Counted from the stretch's first letter, positions 24,488-33,097 are shown. The stretch: DNA of 64,000 nt from Pseudonocardia sp. T1-2H (GCF_038039215.1 NZ_JBBPCL010000001.1:1-64000), one strand, 5' to 3'. Translations and numbers: made by a program. The notes: a model not told the origin generated them from the sequence alone.

Positions 24488-25661
24488 CCTCCGCGGGGTC
24501 GTCGTGAGGGGTGGGTCCGCGGCGGCGGTGGAGGAGCAGGATCGCGCCGCCCGCGAGCAGGCCCCAGAAGGCGGAGCCGATCCCGGCGAAGCCGACGCCC
24601 GCGGCGGTCACCACGAACGTGACGACCGCGGCCTCCCGGCCCGACGGCTCCGCGACCGCGGACGAGACCGCCGCGGCCAGGGCGCCGAGCAGCGCCAGCC
24701 CCGCGACCGCCTCCACCAGCACCGGCGGCGACAGGAGGAGGAGCGCCGTCGCCAGGCCCGCGCCCAGCCCGAGGACCGCGAGCCCGATCCCGGCGGTGAT
24801 CGAGGCGATCCAGCGGCGGTCCGGGTCCGGGCCGGCGTCGGGGCCCGCGGCGAGGGCGGCGCTGATCGCGGCCAGGTTCACCGCGTGCCCGCCGAAGGGG
24901 GCGCCCGCGAGCGTCGCCAGCCCGGTCGAGACGAGGATGCCGCGGAGCTTCGGGCGGAACCCGAACTGCGCCAGGACGGCCATCCCCGGGACGTTCTGCG
25001 AGGCCATCGTGACCAGGAACAGCGGCAGCCCGATGCTCACCAGCGTCGCGGCGTCGAAGGTCGGGGCCGTCCACTCCAGCCGCGGGGCGACGGCCATCCC
25101 GGACAGCCCCGCGCCGGTCAGCGCGATCCCGGCGACCGCGACGACGAGCGCCCCCGGCACCGCCCACGGCCGCGCGAAGCGGGTCAGCAGCGCCCAGACG
25201 ACGATCACCGGCGCGGCGACGAGCGGGACGTCGTGCAGGGCCCGGACGGGGGCCAGGCACAGGTCGAGGAGCACGCCGGCGAGCATCGCCGACGCGAGCG
25301 GGGCCGGGATGGCCGCGATCAGCCGTCCGAGCGGCCGGACCAGCCCCGCGACGACGATCAGCGCGCCGCACAGCAGGAACGCCCCTTCCGCCGCGGCGAA
25401 CCCGCCGGCCGGTGTCCCCGCGGAGATCAGCAGTGCGGCACCGGGCGTCGACCAGGCGATGCTGATCGGCTTCCGCGTCCGCAGCCCGAGCACGACAGCC
25501 ACGATCCCGGACCCGAGGCACACCGCGAGCAGCCCGGACGCGGCCTGGCCCTCGCTCGCCCCCGCCGCGCGCAGGCCCGTGAGCACCACGGTGAACGCGC
25601 CGCCGAACCCGACCAGCGCCGTCACCACCCCGGCCAGCAGCGGCCGCGCCACGCCCCGCAC
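24381..25661 (-). CDS. benE: BenE-family benzoate/H+ symporter-like transporter
   Basis: About 426 residues with 11-12 hydrophobic segments. The BenE core is visible in the N-terminal helices (VVTALVGFGGAFTVVL), the IAWSTPGAALL loop and SQNVPGMAVL. BenE proteins import benzoate with protons, but many members have untested substrates and the neighbouring genes do not include a benzoate pathway. GTG 25661 or 25652 are the possible starts; the first is used. The charged C-terminal tail extends into the convergent LLM gene. Expression is probably governed by the divergent XRE-cupin protein through the palindrome at 25685-25700. Confidence 0.88.
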   Translation of the reverse strand: MRGVARPLLAGVVTALVGFGGAFTVVLTGLRAAGASEGQAASGLLAVCLGSGIVAVVLGLRTRKPISIAWSTPGAALLISAGTPAGGFAAAEGAFLLCGALIVVAGLVRPLGRLIAAIPAPLASAMLAGVLLDLCLAPVRALHDVPLVAAPVIVVWALLTRFARPWAVPGALVVAVAGIALTGAGLSGMAVAPRLEWTAPTFDAATLVSIGLPLFLVTMASQNVPGMAVLAQFGFRPKLRGILVSTGLATLAGAPFGGHAVNLAAISAALAAGPDAGPDPDRRWIASITAGIGLAVLGLGAGLATALLLLSPPVLVEAVAGLALLGALAAAVSSAVAEPSGREAAVVTFVVTAAGVGFAGIGSAFWGLLAGGAILLLHRRRGPTPHDDPAEVSVDGGAGPGGRRSPRGRHGRTSRNWPAARPRRRG

Positions 25662-25684
25662 GAGAACTCCCGTCGACCGAGCCT

Positions 25685-25700
25685 GTTCCGTAAACGGAAC
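25685..25700. promoter_or_regulatory. Inverted repeat GTTCCGT-AA-ACGGAAC, candidate operator
   Basis: Seven-base arms, exact reverse complements, around a two-base centre, located between the divergent benE (start 25661) and XRE-cupin genes (start 25709 or 25727). Position and symmetry suit binding of the adjacent XRE dimer, controlling both itself and the transporter. Confidence 0.7.
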
Positions 25701-25708
25701 GATCGTCG

Positions 25709-26371
25709 GTGCGGGACGATAGCCGCGTGGACGCCGCCGGAGCAAACGACCTCGCCGGAGTGCAGGGCTCGGCCGGGCCCGCGCTCCCGGACGGTTCCGG
25801 GCACGTCGGACCCCGGGTACGGGCGCTACGGGAGGAGCGCGGACTGTCCCTCTCCGCGCTGGCCCGGCGTGCGTCCGTCGGCAAGGCGACCCTCTCGGGC
25901 CTCGAGGCCGGCACCCGCAACCCGACGCTCGACACGCTGCACTCGGTCGCGGCCGCCCTCGGCGTGCCGCTCACCGCGATCGTCTCCGGTGCCCGGGGAT
26001 CCGCGTCGCAGGCCGGCGGCCGGATCCGGGGGGCCGCCGTCCACATGGAACTGCTGAAGGTCTTCGAGGACGGTCCGGTCACCTACGAGCTCTTCCGGAT
26101 GCGGATCCCCGCCGGGGCCGCGCAGACCTCACCCGCGCACCACGCGGGGGTCACCGAGCACGTGACCGTGTTCTCCGGGACCCTGCGGTTCGGCCCGCCG
26201 GACGCCTCCCGGGAGGTGACGGCCGGCGGGTACGGCGAGTGGTCGGCGGACGTGCCGCACGGTTACGCCGCCGTCGGCACCGAGGACGTCGACGCGAGCC
26301 TGGTGATCCGCTACCCGCGCACGCGGGCGTGCCCCGGCCGGGAACCGGACGGTGTCGATCGCCGGTCCTGA
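25709..26371 (+). CDS. XRE-family regulator with C-terminal cupin domain
   Basis: The HTH is at about 34-88 (VRALREERGLSLSALARRAS...TLSGLEAGTRNPTLDTLHSV) and a cupin small-molecule sensor occupies about 115-205 (EHVTVFSGTLRFGP, DVPHGYAA). Such proteins repress or activate neighbouring catabolic or transport genes on ligand binding. GTG 25709 or GTG 25727 could start it; the second lies closer to the HTH and would leave the palindrome 27 bases upstream. It is divergent from benE, its likely target. Confidence 0.88.
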   Translation: MRDDSRVDAAGANDLAGVQGSAGPALPDGSGHVGPRVRALREERGLSLSALARRASVGKATLSGLEAGTRNPTLDTLHSVAAALGVPLTAIVSGARGSASQAGGRIRGAAVHMELLKVFEDGPVTYELFRMRIPAGAAQTSPAHHAGVTEHVTVFSGTLRFGPPDASREVTAGGYGEWSADVPHGYAAVGTEDVDASLVIRYPRTRACPGREPDGVDRRS

Positions 26372-26457
26372 CCTGCGCAAAGATCGCCGAGCGGCGTTAA
26401 CGCGGCACTCTCGCCATCCGAGTAGCAGCTAGGAGCGCACGGCAAACGGAGCACGCC

Positions 26458-26784
26458 ATGACCTCGATGACCGCCCCCACCTCGGCCGTGGACCCCGTCC
26501 ACGTCGACGAGACGCCGACCGAGTGGATCCCGATCCAGCGCGCGCGGGACCGTGTCACGGTGGACTGGGCCGCCAACGCCGCCCGCACCCGTCGGCGCCG
26601 GTGGGCGCGGCGCGGGAGGGCCGTCCTGGCGGTGTTGGTCCTGCTCGCCCTGGCGGCAGCCGGCCTCGTCCTCTGGCGGGCGACGTCCGGCGGGGACTGG
26701 AGCGCCCCGGCGCTCCGGCGTCAGGTGTGGGCCCCGGTGTCGGACTGGGTCTCCGCCCGCCTGCCCGGGAACCAGGAGTGGTGA
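26458..26784 (+). CDS. Single-pass membrane protein, 108 aa
   Basis: No recognised family. Residues 1-50 are hydrophilic, an Arg-rich stretch (RTRRRRWARRGR) precedes one membrane helix at about 55-73, and a Trp-containing tail follows (WSAPALRRQVWAPVSDWV). Positive-inside reasoning puts the N-terminus in the cytoplasm. Start ATG 26458 has GGAG at 26438-26441 upstream only loosely spaced. It is 86 bases downstream of the XRE-cupin gene. Confidence 0.65.
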   Translation: MTSMTAPTSAVDPVHVDETPTEWIPIQRARDRVTVDWAANAARTRRRRWARRGRAVLAVLVLLALAAAGLVLWRATSGGDWSAPALRRQVWAPVSDWVSARLPGNQEW

Positions 26785-26828
26785 CGACGGGGCCCGCCCC
26801 CGGCGCGCGGCGGCCCCACCCGTCACCC

Positions 26829-28342
26829 TCATCTGTAGACGCGCATCCAGTCCACGAACATCTCGGTCGGTGCGGGGGAGCCGCCGTCCGGGAAGTAGTC
26901 CAGCTGGATGGTCGGGTGCATCTTGCCGGGGGGCAGGGTGTTCCCGGCGGTGCTCTCGAAGACCTGTCTGCCGTCGATGAAGCCGCGCACCGCGTCCGGC
27001 GTCCACTCGACCGCGTAGTTGTGCCACTGCGTGATGTCGAGGGGTGTCTTCGCGGACTTCTGCTGGTTCGACGAGCTGTAGTGCAGGAAGAACGACACGT
27101 CGTCCGCCGCGCTGTTCGTCTCGGCGAAGTCGACCTCGCCGCCCTCGGGCCACGACATGTCCGTCGGCCAGAGGATCAGCACCGGGTGGTACTGCTTGTC
27201 CCCGGCCGGGAACTTCGCCCGCATCTCCCACTTGCCGTACCGCTGGCCGGTGTCCCAGGCCATGCCGCCGGTGTTGCCGTCGGAGTCACCGCGGATCACG
27301 AGCGCGCCGTTCCGGACGCTGATCGCGTCCGGGGTGCGACGCCCGTTCCCGGCGTGTCCGGCGCCGTCGTACGTGCCCCAGCGGTCGCTCAGGCCGCCGT
27401 TGAACTCGTCGCCGCCGACGAGCTGCCAGCCCTTGGCCGTGGCCGCCTGGATGCCGTCGCCGATGGACACGGGCGCCGCGGGCCGGTTGGTGGCCGCGCG
27501 GCCGGAGCCGGTGGCGGGTGCGTTCGTGGTGGCGGGCGGGCGTGTCGTGGTCGTGGCGCGCTCACGCGCGGCCTTCGCGGCGTCCGCCAGCGCGGACGAG
27601 CCGATCGCCTCCTGCGCGGTGCTCGTGGGCGGCGCGGCGGTCGTCGTGTCCTGTCGTGCCTGCGCGGTGTCCGAGGAGACGAGCGCGGCCGCGAGGTCCG
27701 GGTCCTCGTCCGACGGGCCGGCGAAGGTCAGGACGACGGTCGCGACGAGCACGGCCGCGGCCCCGACGGCCAGCGGCGCGAGCCGGCGCAGCGAGGACCG
27801 GTGGGTCGGCGAGTGATCCGCCTCGACGAGCGTGCCCTCGGCCTCCCGGGTCGCGCGCGAACGGGGGTGGGACGAACCGCGACGGCGCGACGCCCGCCGG
27901 GTTCCGGTGCGGCGGGACGTCCGGTTCCGGGTGGCCCGCTCGGGGTCGTCCTCGTGCGCAGCGTCCTCGGCGGCCAGGGGAGCTCGGCGTCCGGGAGGAG
28001 CGCGACCGTCGTGGGGAGCGGGTCGTGCACGGGGAGGGCGGTGGCGGGGAGCCGGTCGTGCGTGGGGAGTTCCTGCGCGGGGAGGTCGATCGCGGGGAGG
28101 TCGATCGCGGGGAACTCGTCCGTCGGGGGAGGGGGGCCGTCGTGTCCGCCGGGCGCCGGGGGAGCCTCGGGGAGGCGGCGCATCGAGGGGATCGGGGAAC
28201 CGACGGGCGACGGCGGGGCTTCGGGGGAGCCACGTCTATGTCGTCCCGGGTGCACAGGCGGGGAGCTGTGCTCTGCTGAGATCCGGGCGACCAGTTCCAT
28301 CGGGTCGATCCGTTCCTCAGCAGCGGAGGGTTTCCGTCGCAT
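26829..28342 (-). CDS. Membrane-anchored GH16-family glycoside hydrolase, frameshifted as written
   Basis: The catalytic GH16 domain is in the C-terminal ~210 residues: GDEFNGGLSDRWGTYDG, the active-site strand GGEVDFAET (acid/base and nucleophile Glu in ExDxxE arrangement) and a terminal FVDWMRVYR. Before it are a Thr/Pro/Ala-rich linker and a membrane helix (LAVGAAAVLVATVVLTF). The first ~120 residues from ATG 28342 are Pro-rich and are in another frame; the join is at the G run 27977-27980 (C run on the coding strand), where one more base restores a protein of about 500 aa. It is likely a type II membrane protein acting on extracellular beta-glucan or galactan. Confidence 0.8.
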
Positions 28343-28569
28343 GGTGGGGAACCCTAAGTTGCCTAGTAGCGATCACTCACCCTTCCTGAGAGGAGTGGTT
28401 GCGCAGCCGCGCCGACAGGTCGTTCTTGGCGCCGGAGCGTGACAACCTGTGCCGCTTCGAGTTGATCTTTAGGCCTTTCGGAGTAATCGGGCTCTCAGGT
28501 CGGACCGCTCATCGTGTCCGGTGGGCCCGTTCGACCGTTAGCTGATTGTGACCGACGGTCGGTAACGAC

Positions 28570-29313
28570 ATGCTGTCCCGGATGCTCCCCGTCGCTCCCC
28601 CGGGGGGACCGTCCGCGCTCGTACCGACACAGGCGTCGGCCCGATCGTCCGTGCCCCCCTACGCCCCCGTCCTGCTGGCGCTGCCCCCCACCGCGGCGTC
28701 GGCCTCCGTCCTGCGCAGTCTCCGTGCGGAGAACATGCGCGTCGATCTGATCACCGACGGCATCGCCGTGCTCGACGCCGTGCGCGCCGAGCACCCGGCG
28801 CTGCTGGTGCTCGACGTCGAGCTGCCCGGGCCCGACCATGCCGCGGTCCTCGCGGCCGTGCACTCCGAGGCGCCCGGCGTCCCGGTCGTCGCGATCACCC
28901 CGCGCGAACGTCGCGCGTCGCTGCTCGGCCAGTTGCGCAGCGACCGCGACGACTACCTGCTGCGCCCCTTCGCCGTCGACGAGCTGTCCGCGCGGATCCG
29001 CCTGCGCCTGCGGCTCGCCGTCACGATGGGCCACACCGTGTTCCGCCGCGGCGACCTGGAGGTGGACACCGAGTTCGGCGAGGTGACCGTCGACGGTCAG
29101 TCCGTCGCGTTGTCCCCCACCGAGTTCGCCCTGCTCACCGCCCTGCTCGCCGAGCCCGGCGAGACGATCTCGCACGACCGGCTGGCCCGCGAGGTCTGGC
29201 GTGAGCCGGCGTCGGCGAACCTCGTGCAGGTCTACATCGGCTACCTGCGCCGCAAGATCGGCCCGGAGCGCATCCGGACGGTCCGCGGGGCGGGATACGT
29301 GCTGGAGGGCTGA
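28570..29313 (+). CDS. OmpR/PhoB-type response regulator with degenerate receiver, 247 aa
   Basis: The C-terminal winged helix (about 150-246) is standard: SPTEFALLTALLAEPGETISHDRL and YIGYLRRKIG...RTVRGAGYVLEG. The receiver domain keeps the phospho-acceptor-like Asp (LLVLDVELPG, about 77-86) but lacks the N-terminal acidic pair (PVLLALPPT instead of VDD) and has Arg in place of the conserved Lys (LLRPFAVDEL). No histidine kinase lies beside it. It probably works without canonical phosphorylation. The gene is divergent from the GH16 gene. Confidence 0.85.
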   Translation: MLSRMLPVAPPGGPSALVPTQASARSSVPPYAPVLLALPPTAASASVLRSLRAENMRVDLITDGIAVLDAVRAEHPALLVLDVELPGPDHAAVLAAVHSEAPGVPVVAITPRERRASLLGQLRSDRDDYLLRPFAVDELSARIRLRLRLAVTMGHTVFRRGDLEVDTEFGEVTVDGQSVALSPTEFALLTALLAEPGETISHDRLAREVWREPASANLVQVYIGYLRRKIGPERIRTVRGAGYVLEG

Positions 29314-29329
29314 AAGACCCCTGACGGAC

Positions 29330-29367
29330 GGGAACGGCCGCCCCGGAGTCCCGGAGCGGCCGTTCCC
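29330..29367. terminator. Strong bidirectional hairpin terminator
   Basis: A 12-bp GC stem (GGGAACGGCCGC / GCGGCCGTTCCC) with a 14-base loop lies between the stop codons of the converging response-regulator and GlsB genes. It is well placed to end both transcripts. Confidence 0.75.
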
Positions 29368-29381
29368 GTGAACGCCCGAGG

Positions 29382-29651
29382 TCAGGCGTGCGTCCTGCGA
29401 CGGCCGATGACCAGGCGGTAGATGCCGAGCAGGATCAGCGCGCCGACCAGCGCGATCAGCCAGGTGCGGATGTCGAAGAACCCGCCCGTGCCGACGCCGA
29501 AGGCCGCCGAGCTGATCCAGCCGCCGAGCAGACCGCCCACGACGCCGATGAGGCACGTGACGATGATCCCGCCCGGGTCCTTGCCGGGCATGATGAGCTT
29601 CGCCAGCGCTCCCACGACCAGGCCGACGACGATCCAGCCGATGATTCCCAC
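29382..29651 (-). CDS. GlsB/YeaQ/YmgE-family stress membrane protein, 89 aa
   Basis: Three membrane helices with Gly-rich packing, and the family signature GALAKLIMPGKDPGGI...TCLIGVVGGLLGGWI. Start GTG 29651 follows a strong ribosome-binding site (GGAGGA). Members are general stress or cell-envelope proteins of unknown mechanism. A second, divergent relative starts at 29914. Confidence 0.88.
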   Translation of the reverse strand: MGIIGWIVVGLVVGALAKLIMPGKDPGGIIVTCLIGVVGGLLGGWISSAAFGVGTGGFFDIRTWLIALVGALILLGIYRLVIGRRRTHA

Positions 29652-29913
29652 GGTTCCTCCTCCGCTACCCCGAACGGCCGGGGCGACTGGAGATCCAGTG
29701 CCCCGTCCCCATCTCGGGCAAACGCGGGCACCGGCCACTTCCTCCCGGCTCGGCGGCGGACCTCCGGGTTACCGCAGGTCACCCTGGCGAGGAACGTCGT
29801 ATAACACTTCGGCCGCGGCGCCTGTCCGGCCTGTCGTCGCCGACCACGACGTGTTAGGCAGGGCGCCTCACGGGCAGCGACGGGGTTCTGCCCGGCAGAC
29901 AGCAGGGGGTTCG

Positions 29914-30195
29914 ATGAACTTCGGTTTCTGGGGCATCATCTGGACGATCATCATCGGGCTCGTGCTCGGTGTCCTCGGACGGCTCATCCTTCCGGGGAAG
30001 CAGGACATCCCGATCTGGCTGACCATCCTCGCCGGCGTCGTGGCCTCGATCGTCGGCTACCTGATCGCCGGTGCGCTGGGCGTCGCCACGACCAACGGCG
30101 TGGACTGGATCGAGCTCATCATCAAGATCGTGCTCGCCGTGGCGGCGGTCTACGCGGCCACCGCGCTCTACGGCCGGCGTGGCGTGAGGAGCTAG
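29914..30195 (+). CDS. GlsB/YeaQ-like small membrane protein, 93 aa
   Basis: Three hydrophobic segments. The block GVLGRLILPGKQDIPIWLTI aligns with the GALAKLIMPGKDPG block of its divergent neighbour, so the two are distant paralogues or separate members of the transglycosylase-associated family. ATG 29914 follows a GGGGG purine stretch. It ends just before a strong hairpin. Confidence 0.8.
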   Translation: MNFGFWGIIWTIIIGLVLGVLGRLILPGKQDIPIWLTILAGVVASIVGYLIAGALGVATTNGVDWIELIIKIVLAVAAVYAATALYGRRGVRS

Positions 30196-30210
30196 CCGAC
30201 ACGACGACAT

Positions 30211-30249
30211 GAGGGCCCCGGACCGGAGCGGACAGGTCCGGGGCCCCTC
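30211..30249. terminator. Strong hairpin terminator between convergent genes
   Basis: A near-perfect 14-bp stem (GAGGGCCCCGGACC pairs with GGTCCGGGGCCCCTC, one extra base) around a 10-base loop, placed between the rightward GlsB-like gene and the leftward DUF4870 gene. No U-tract, as usual in high-GC actinobacteria. Confidence 0.75.
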
Positions 30250-30264
30250 GTCGTTCCAGGACCT

Positions 30265-30663
30265 CTACCGCACGAACCGGACGGTCAACGGGTAGCGGTA
30301 GTCCCGCCCCGACGACGCCCGAACCGTCGCCGTGATCACGCACACCAGGTAGAACAGCCCGTAGAGCGGAAGCAGGACCAGCCCGATCCCGACGAAGATC
30401 AGCAGGTAGAACACCACGGTGTAGAACAGGGCGTTGATCTGGAAGTTCAGCGACTCGACGGCGTGGCGGCGCACGAACGCCGAGTCGTTGCCCTTGGCCA
30501 GGAGCACGACCAGGGGCGCGAAGAGGCCGAGCGCGAACCAGGCCGAGACGAAGCTCAGGATGTGGGCGGACATCGCCCAGTTCCGCTCGTCGGCCCGCGC
30601 TTCGACCGTGCCGAAGCGTCGGGTCGGTTCCCAGGGGCCGTCGGGCGGCGGAGACGCGCTCAT
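30265..30663 (-). CDS. DUF4870 membrane protein, 132 aa
   Basis: A hydrophilic N-terminus (about 25 residues) is followed by the DUF4870 pattern: RNWAMSAHILSFV, a helix, then NDSAFVRRHAVESLNFQI and two further helices ending in a short basic tail. Start ATG 30663. The family is related to the Tic20-like fold, but no function is established in bacteria. Confidence 0.85.
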   Translation of the reverse strand: MSASPPPDGPWEPTRRFGTVEARADERNWAMSAHILSFVSAWFALGLFAPLVVLLAKGNDSAFVRRHAVESLNFQINALFYTVVFYLLIFVGIGLVLLPLYGLFYLVCVITATVRASSGRDYRYPLTVRFVR

Positions 30664-30704
30664 CTCCCCATTCAACCGCAGGTCGGTGTGCCCGTGCGGG
30701 TGCT

Positions 30705-31757
30705 TCAGGGAGCGAACGCCAGTACCGCCTCGAGCAGCCGGTCGTTCTCCTCGGGGGAGCTGACCGTGACCCGCACGCCGTCGGGGTGGAACGGTCGCAC
30801 GATCACCTTGTGCTCGCCGCAGTGCCGCGCGAAGTCCGCGGTCCTCTCGCCGAGCGCCAGCCAGACGAAGTTCGCCTGCGTCGCCGGCACCGTGTACCCG
30901 GCCGCGACCAGCGCCTCCCGCACCCGGACCCGCTCGCCCACGACCTCCTTGCACGCGGACAGCAGCTCGGAGGCGTGGTCGAGGGCGGCGATCGCCCCGG
31001 CCTGGGCCACCGAGCTGATGCTGAACGGCACGCAGACCTTGCGCAGCGCCGTCGCGACATCCGGGGCGGTGACCGCGTATCCGACACGAAGCCCGGCGAG
31101 TCGGTAGGCCTTGGAGAACGTCCGGAGCACGACGAGGTTCGGGTGCGCCTCGAGCAGCCGCGTCCCGTCGACGGCCTCGGGGTCCATCACGTACTCGAAG
31201 TACGCCTCGTCCAGCGCCACCAGCACGTCCGGTCCGACGGCGGCGAGGAACCGCTCGAACTCCGCGCGGTGCACCACGGTGCCGGTCGGGTTGTTCGGGC
31301 TGCAGACGAAGATCAGCCGGGTGTTCGGCGTGACCGCGGCCGCCATCGCGTCGAGGTCGTGACGGAAGTCCCCGTCCAACGGGATCGTGACGGCCCGGGC
31401 GTTCCCGATCTGGGTGACGATCGGGTACGCCTCGAACGAGCGCCAGGCGAACATCACCTCGTCCGTGGTCTCCCGGCAGCTGATCTGCACCAGCTGCTGG
31501 CAGAGGCTGACCGAACCGCAGCCGACGGCGATCCGCTCCGTGCCGACGCCCAGCTCCGTGGCCAGCCGCTCGGTGAGCGCGACCGCCGCGAGGTCCGGGT
31601 AGCGGTTGCCCCCGGCGGCGGCCTCGGCGATGGCGGCCAGCACCGCCGCCGGCGGCGGGATCGGCACCTCGTTGCTCGCCAGCTTGATCGCCCCGGGCAC
31701 GGCGCGGCCGGGCACGTAGGCGGGCAGGCTGTCGAGGTCGGGGCGGATCGACGTCAT
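30705..31757 (-). CDS. HisC-type aminotransferase (aromatic/histidinol-phosphate), 350 aa
   Basis: PLP-dependent class I/II transaminase. The PLP lysine is in FSKAYRLAGLRVGY, with CSPNNPTGT and DEAYFEY upstream in correct order. It is not next to other his genes, and stand-alone actinobacterial HisC paralogues usually act as phenylalanine/aromatic aminotransferases (Pat), so that is the better guess. Start ATG 31757; length is normal. Confidence 0.88.
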   Translation of the reverse strand: MTSIRPDLDSLPAYVPGRAVPGAIKLASNEVPIPPPAAVLAAIAEAAAGGNRYPDLAAVALTERLATELGVGTERIAVGCGSVSLCQQLVQISCRETTDEVMFAWRSFEAYPIVTQIGNARAVTIPLDGDFRHDLDAMAAAVTPNTRLIFVCSPNNPTGTVVHRAEFERFLAAVGPDVLVALDEAYFEYVMDPEAVDGTRLLEAHPNLVVLRTFSKAYRLAGLRVGYAVTAPDVATALRKVCVPFSISSVAQAGAIAALDHASELLSACKEVVGERVRVREALVAAGYTVPATQANFVWLALGERTADFARHCGEHKVIVRPFHPDGVRVTVSSPEENDRLLEAVLAFAP

Positions 31758-31817
31758 GTCCGTCACGGTAGACGGCCCCGGCCCGCCGTCGGACCACCGA
31801 GGTGGAAGGCTGCGCGC

Positions 31818-32516
31818 ATGACCGAGATCCGCACCGAGACCGTCCCGCTGGTCGACGGCAGTGAACTCCGGCTCACCGTCGCCCAGCCCGACGGCCCGGT
31901 GCGCGGCGGCGTCGTCGTGCTCCACGAGGCACGGGGTGTCACCGACGCCGTGCGTCGCCTCGTGTCGGGCATCGCGGGAGACGGTTGGCTCACCGTTGCG
32001 CCGCACCTGTACCACCGCGACGGCGCCGACGAGCTGCACGCGAGCGACGAGCAGGTCGCCGACCAGGTCCGCCGGCTCGACGGCGAGCAGGTCATGGCGG
32101 ACACCGACACCGCGTTCGGCTGGCTCGTCGAGCACGACGTCACCCCGGACCGGATGGGCGTCATCGGCTTCGACCTGGGCGGCACCGTCGCGCTGCTCGT
32201 GGCGGCGAGCCGGACCCTGGGCGCCGCGGTGACCGTCGGCGGGACCGGGACCACCGAGCCGCTGTCGGACTCCTTCCCGTCGCTCGTCAGCGCCGCGGCC
32301 GAGGTCACCTGCCCCTGGTTGGGCATCTACGGCGAACCTGCGGACGGCAGCGAAGACCCGGCGCTGGAGCAGTTGAAGGACGCCGCGGACGGGGCCGGCG
32401 TCGCGACGAACCTGGTCATCTACCCCGGGTCCGGGCACCGCTTCGACTCCGAGCCCGGTTCCGCCGGGGACGCCTGGCAGCGGATGCTCAACTGGTTCGA
32501 CTCACACCTGCGTTGA
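31818..32516 (+). CDS. Dienelactone-hydrolase-family protein with altered nucleophile, 232 aa
   Basis: Alpha/beta-hydrolase of the dienelactone hydrolase family: VVVLHEARGVTDAVR (Glu37 region), nucleophile elbow GFDLGG (117-122) and SGHRFD with the catalytic His. The nucleophile is normally Cys in GFCxGG; here position 119 is Asp. The enzyme may therefore use Asp as nucleophile, as dehalogenases do, or be inactive. It is divergent from the aminotransferase gene, with a 60-bp gap. Confidence 0.82.
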   Translation: MTEIRTETVPLVDGSELRLTVAQPDGPVRGGVVVLHEARGVTDAVRRLVSGIAGDGWLTVAPHLYHRDGADELHASDEQVADQVRRLDGEQVMADTDTAFGWLVEHDVTPDRMGVIGFDLGGTVALLVAASRTLGAAVTVGGTGTTEPLSDSFPSLVSAAAEVTCPWLGIYGEPADGSEDPALEQLKDAADGAGVATNLVIYPGSGHRFDSEPGSAGDAWQRMLNWFDSHLR

Positions 32517-32605
32517 TCAGCAACGACGGCATTTGGCCGACCCCGGTGAAATGCCTCGACGGGCTTGTGTAGTCTTGGCATCGCTGGCGGCCGAGACTGG
32601 CCCCG

Positions 32606-32695
32606 GGAGGCTTCGCCTAGTCTGGTCTATGGCGCCGCACTGCTAATGCGGTTTGGGGTAACCCCCCATCCCGGGTTCAAATCCCGGAGCCTCCG
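32606..32695 (+). tRNA. tRNA-Ser(GCT)
   Basis: A 90-base class II tRNA. Acceptor GGAGGCT pairs with AGCCTCC, discriminator G. The anticodon stem CCGCA/TGCGG holds loop CTGCTAA with anticodon GCT. A long variable arm (GGGGTAACCCCCC region) and T-arm with loop TTCAAAT complete it. CCA is not encoded. Confidence 0.95.
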
Positions 32696-32753
32696 CGCCG
32701 ACGAGGCCGACTCCCGGGTCGGACTCGAAAGTCGGTACAACTGAACAACGCAC

Positions 32754-32826
32754 GCGCCCGTAGCTCAACGGATAGAGCATCTGACTACGGATCAGAAGGT
32801 TAGGGGTTCGAATCCCTTCGGGCGCA
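32754..32826 (+). tRNA. tRNA-Arg(ACG)
   Basis: A 73-base tRNA. Acceptor GCGCCCG pairs with CGGGCGC, discriminator A. The anticodon stem TCTGA/TCAGA holds loop CTACGGA with anticodon ACG, whose A34 is normally edited to inosine. T-loop TTCGAAT. CCA is not encoded. It follows tRNA-Ser by 58 bases. Confidence 0.95.
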
Positions 32827-32839
32827 CAAGATCGATACC

Positions 32840-32880
32840 AACCCTGACCGGCGAGAGCGGTCAGGGTTGATTCGTTTTCC
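32840..32880 (+). terminator. Rho-independent terminator after the tRNA pair
   Basis: A perfect 10-bp stem (AACCCTGACC / GGTCAGGGTT) with a 9-base loop is followed by a T-rich stretch (TTCGTTTT), 13 bases after tRNA-Arg. Confidence 0.85.
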
Positions 32881-33097
32881 GGGGACGTCGGTCGATCTGG
32901 ATCCGGGCACGGCCGACGCCGGGTCGCCGGGGCGTCGCGCCGGGAGATTCGCGTCGCACCCTGCGCACTCGAACCAACCGGCCACCCCGACCCGCCAGGG
33001 CGAATCGGCGCGTGAAGTTCCCCCTGTCAGAGCGCGCCGGACGGCTCGCGGGCTCGTCACGATGGTGTGCACAGCCCCTTTCCCGCAGGAGGAGTCC

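Noticed and set aside
24432..26057. A 541-codon plus frame opposite benE
   Set aside because: Lies antisense to a clear membrane transporter and has a low-complexity Arg/Asp/Gly pattern.
28080..28115. Short tandem GAGGTCGATCGCGGG repeats as a possible CRISPR or minisatellite
   Set aside because: Only two units, in frame within the Pro-rich coding region of the GH16 gene; no spacers.
30786..31817. A long plus frame leading into the dienelactone-hydrolase gene
   Set aside because: The upstream part is antisense to the aminotransferase; the real protein starts at ATG 31818.
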